64,000 nt of DNA, taken from Bursaphelenchus xylophilus. Its lineage: Eukaryota > Nematoda > Chromadorea > Rhabditida > Aphelenchoididae. Below are positions 63,547 through 64,000 of the stretch, piece after piece (within the stretch, counting starts at the first letter, position 1; each line of letters opens with the position of its first letter). Both the position numbers and the translations under genes were made by a program. The DNA lies in assembly GCA_904066235.2 (NCBI GenBank), contig CAJFCV020000001.1, positions 2,976,001 to 3,040,000 on the forward strand. Direction: 5' to 3'. The notes under the pieces were generated by a model. That model was given only the letters and a program-made list of their open reading frames with translations. It did no database searches and was not told the origin of the DNA.

Positions 63547-64000
63547 ACATAACAAAAAAATGACTTTTTTTAACCTTTTTACCCCTAGAAAAACACAGTT
63601 TGACATTATTTTAACGGTCTGTTACTATGATTTGAGACTACAAAAAACTCTGACTCGACTGATCACTACTCCAATACCCAAGCCTTCGAATGCCATCCAA
63701 TTTGTCGAAAAAAGCTCACTTCTCACCCCACGAAAACCTCTTGAAACAACATTATGATAGTAAGAAAAACAAAGAGAAAATCGAATTTGAAAAGACGAAA
63801 AAAAGAGAATGAAGAAGATCCCCTTCTGCTTTCGCTCCCATTGCCTTCGGACTGCTCCCGTTCCGAAAAGATCGCCGCGCTTTTCCCCCCTCCGTCGCCG
63901 CCGTCTTCTGTACACCTTCAAGGTAGAGATGGGCGAGTTGGAATTTTAAATAAATCTTTAGCGACAAAGGAACGGACTGCAGGGGGTGGGAGACGAGAGC

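Larger units (their letters stand above)
57603..64000. other. Region upstream of the STAR alternative exon
   Basis: No gene supported. It is filled by MITE A and C copies, a hAT-like element, and unique stretches at about 58480-58860, 61680-62060 and 63760-64000. These have higher GC and could hold promoter sequence. Confidence 0.55.

Noticed and set aside
63625..63967. Arginine-rich minus-strand ORFs at the right edge
   Set aside because: Derived from purine-rich sequence; no donor with suitable phase to join the STAR gene was found.

Overview
The window is nuclear DNA of a nematode, most likely a rhabditid such as Caenorhabditis. This is inferred from short introns with TTTTCAG acceptors, AT-rich introns full of short inverted-repeat elements, candidate spliced-leader acceptors just before start codons, and the gene families found. 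Genes are split into many exons, so most long single-frame ORFs are not genes; I rebuilt the models from splice sites, phase and protein similarity.

Four host genes are supported. (1) A ppfr-1/PPP4R1-like gene (PP4 regulatory subunit 1, HEAT repeats) runs on the minus strand from exon 1 at 37208 past the left edge (18 exons, about 1,196 codons visible, introns up to 14.9 kb). (2) A single-exon gene of unknown function (2297-2860, plus) lies inside one ppfr-1 intron, antisense. (3) A trypsin-like serine protease gene (38460-39722, minus, six exons, intact H/D/S triad) lies upstream of ppfr-1. (4) A quaking/ASD-2-type STAR RNA-binding protein gene (49033-54048, minus, six exons, 409 aa) has a probable alternative 5' exon at 57480-57602.

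Mobile DNA dominates the rest. 4248-7670 is a BEL/Pao-type LTR element with LTRs that read as identical, a 5-bp target duplication and only a Gag-protease ORF. 42375-46203 is a second LTR element, on the minus strand, carrying Gag and zinc-knuckle ORFs but no reverse transcriptase. It is inserted into one copy of a 2.7-kb segmental duplication (35419-38159 versus 40569-42374 plus 46204-47148). That duplication copied the first exon, first intron and upstream region of ppfr-1 and brackets the protease gene. A hAT-like 1.07-kb element with GC-rich ends is at 60097-61170. Several families of foldback elements sit in introns and flanks.

The most unusual objects are two related 0.58-0.59-kb elements (16736-17327 and 51619-52199). 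They have about 115-bp inverted repeats and TTA target duplications. Each carries a class-II tRNA-like pol III unit preceded by a conserved 8-bp hairpin. The long ppfr-1 intron 18179-33053 also contains about 13 kb that is GC-richer and almost free of the repeats seen elsewhere, with no gene I can support.
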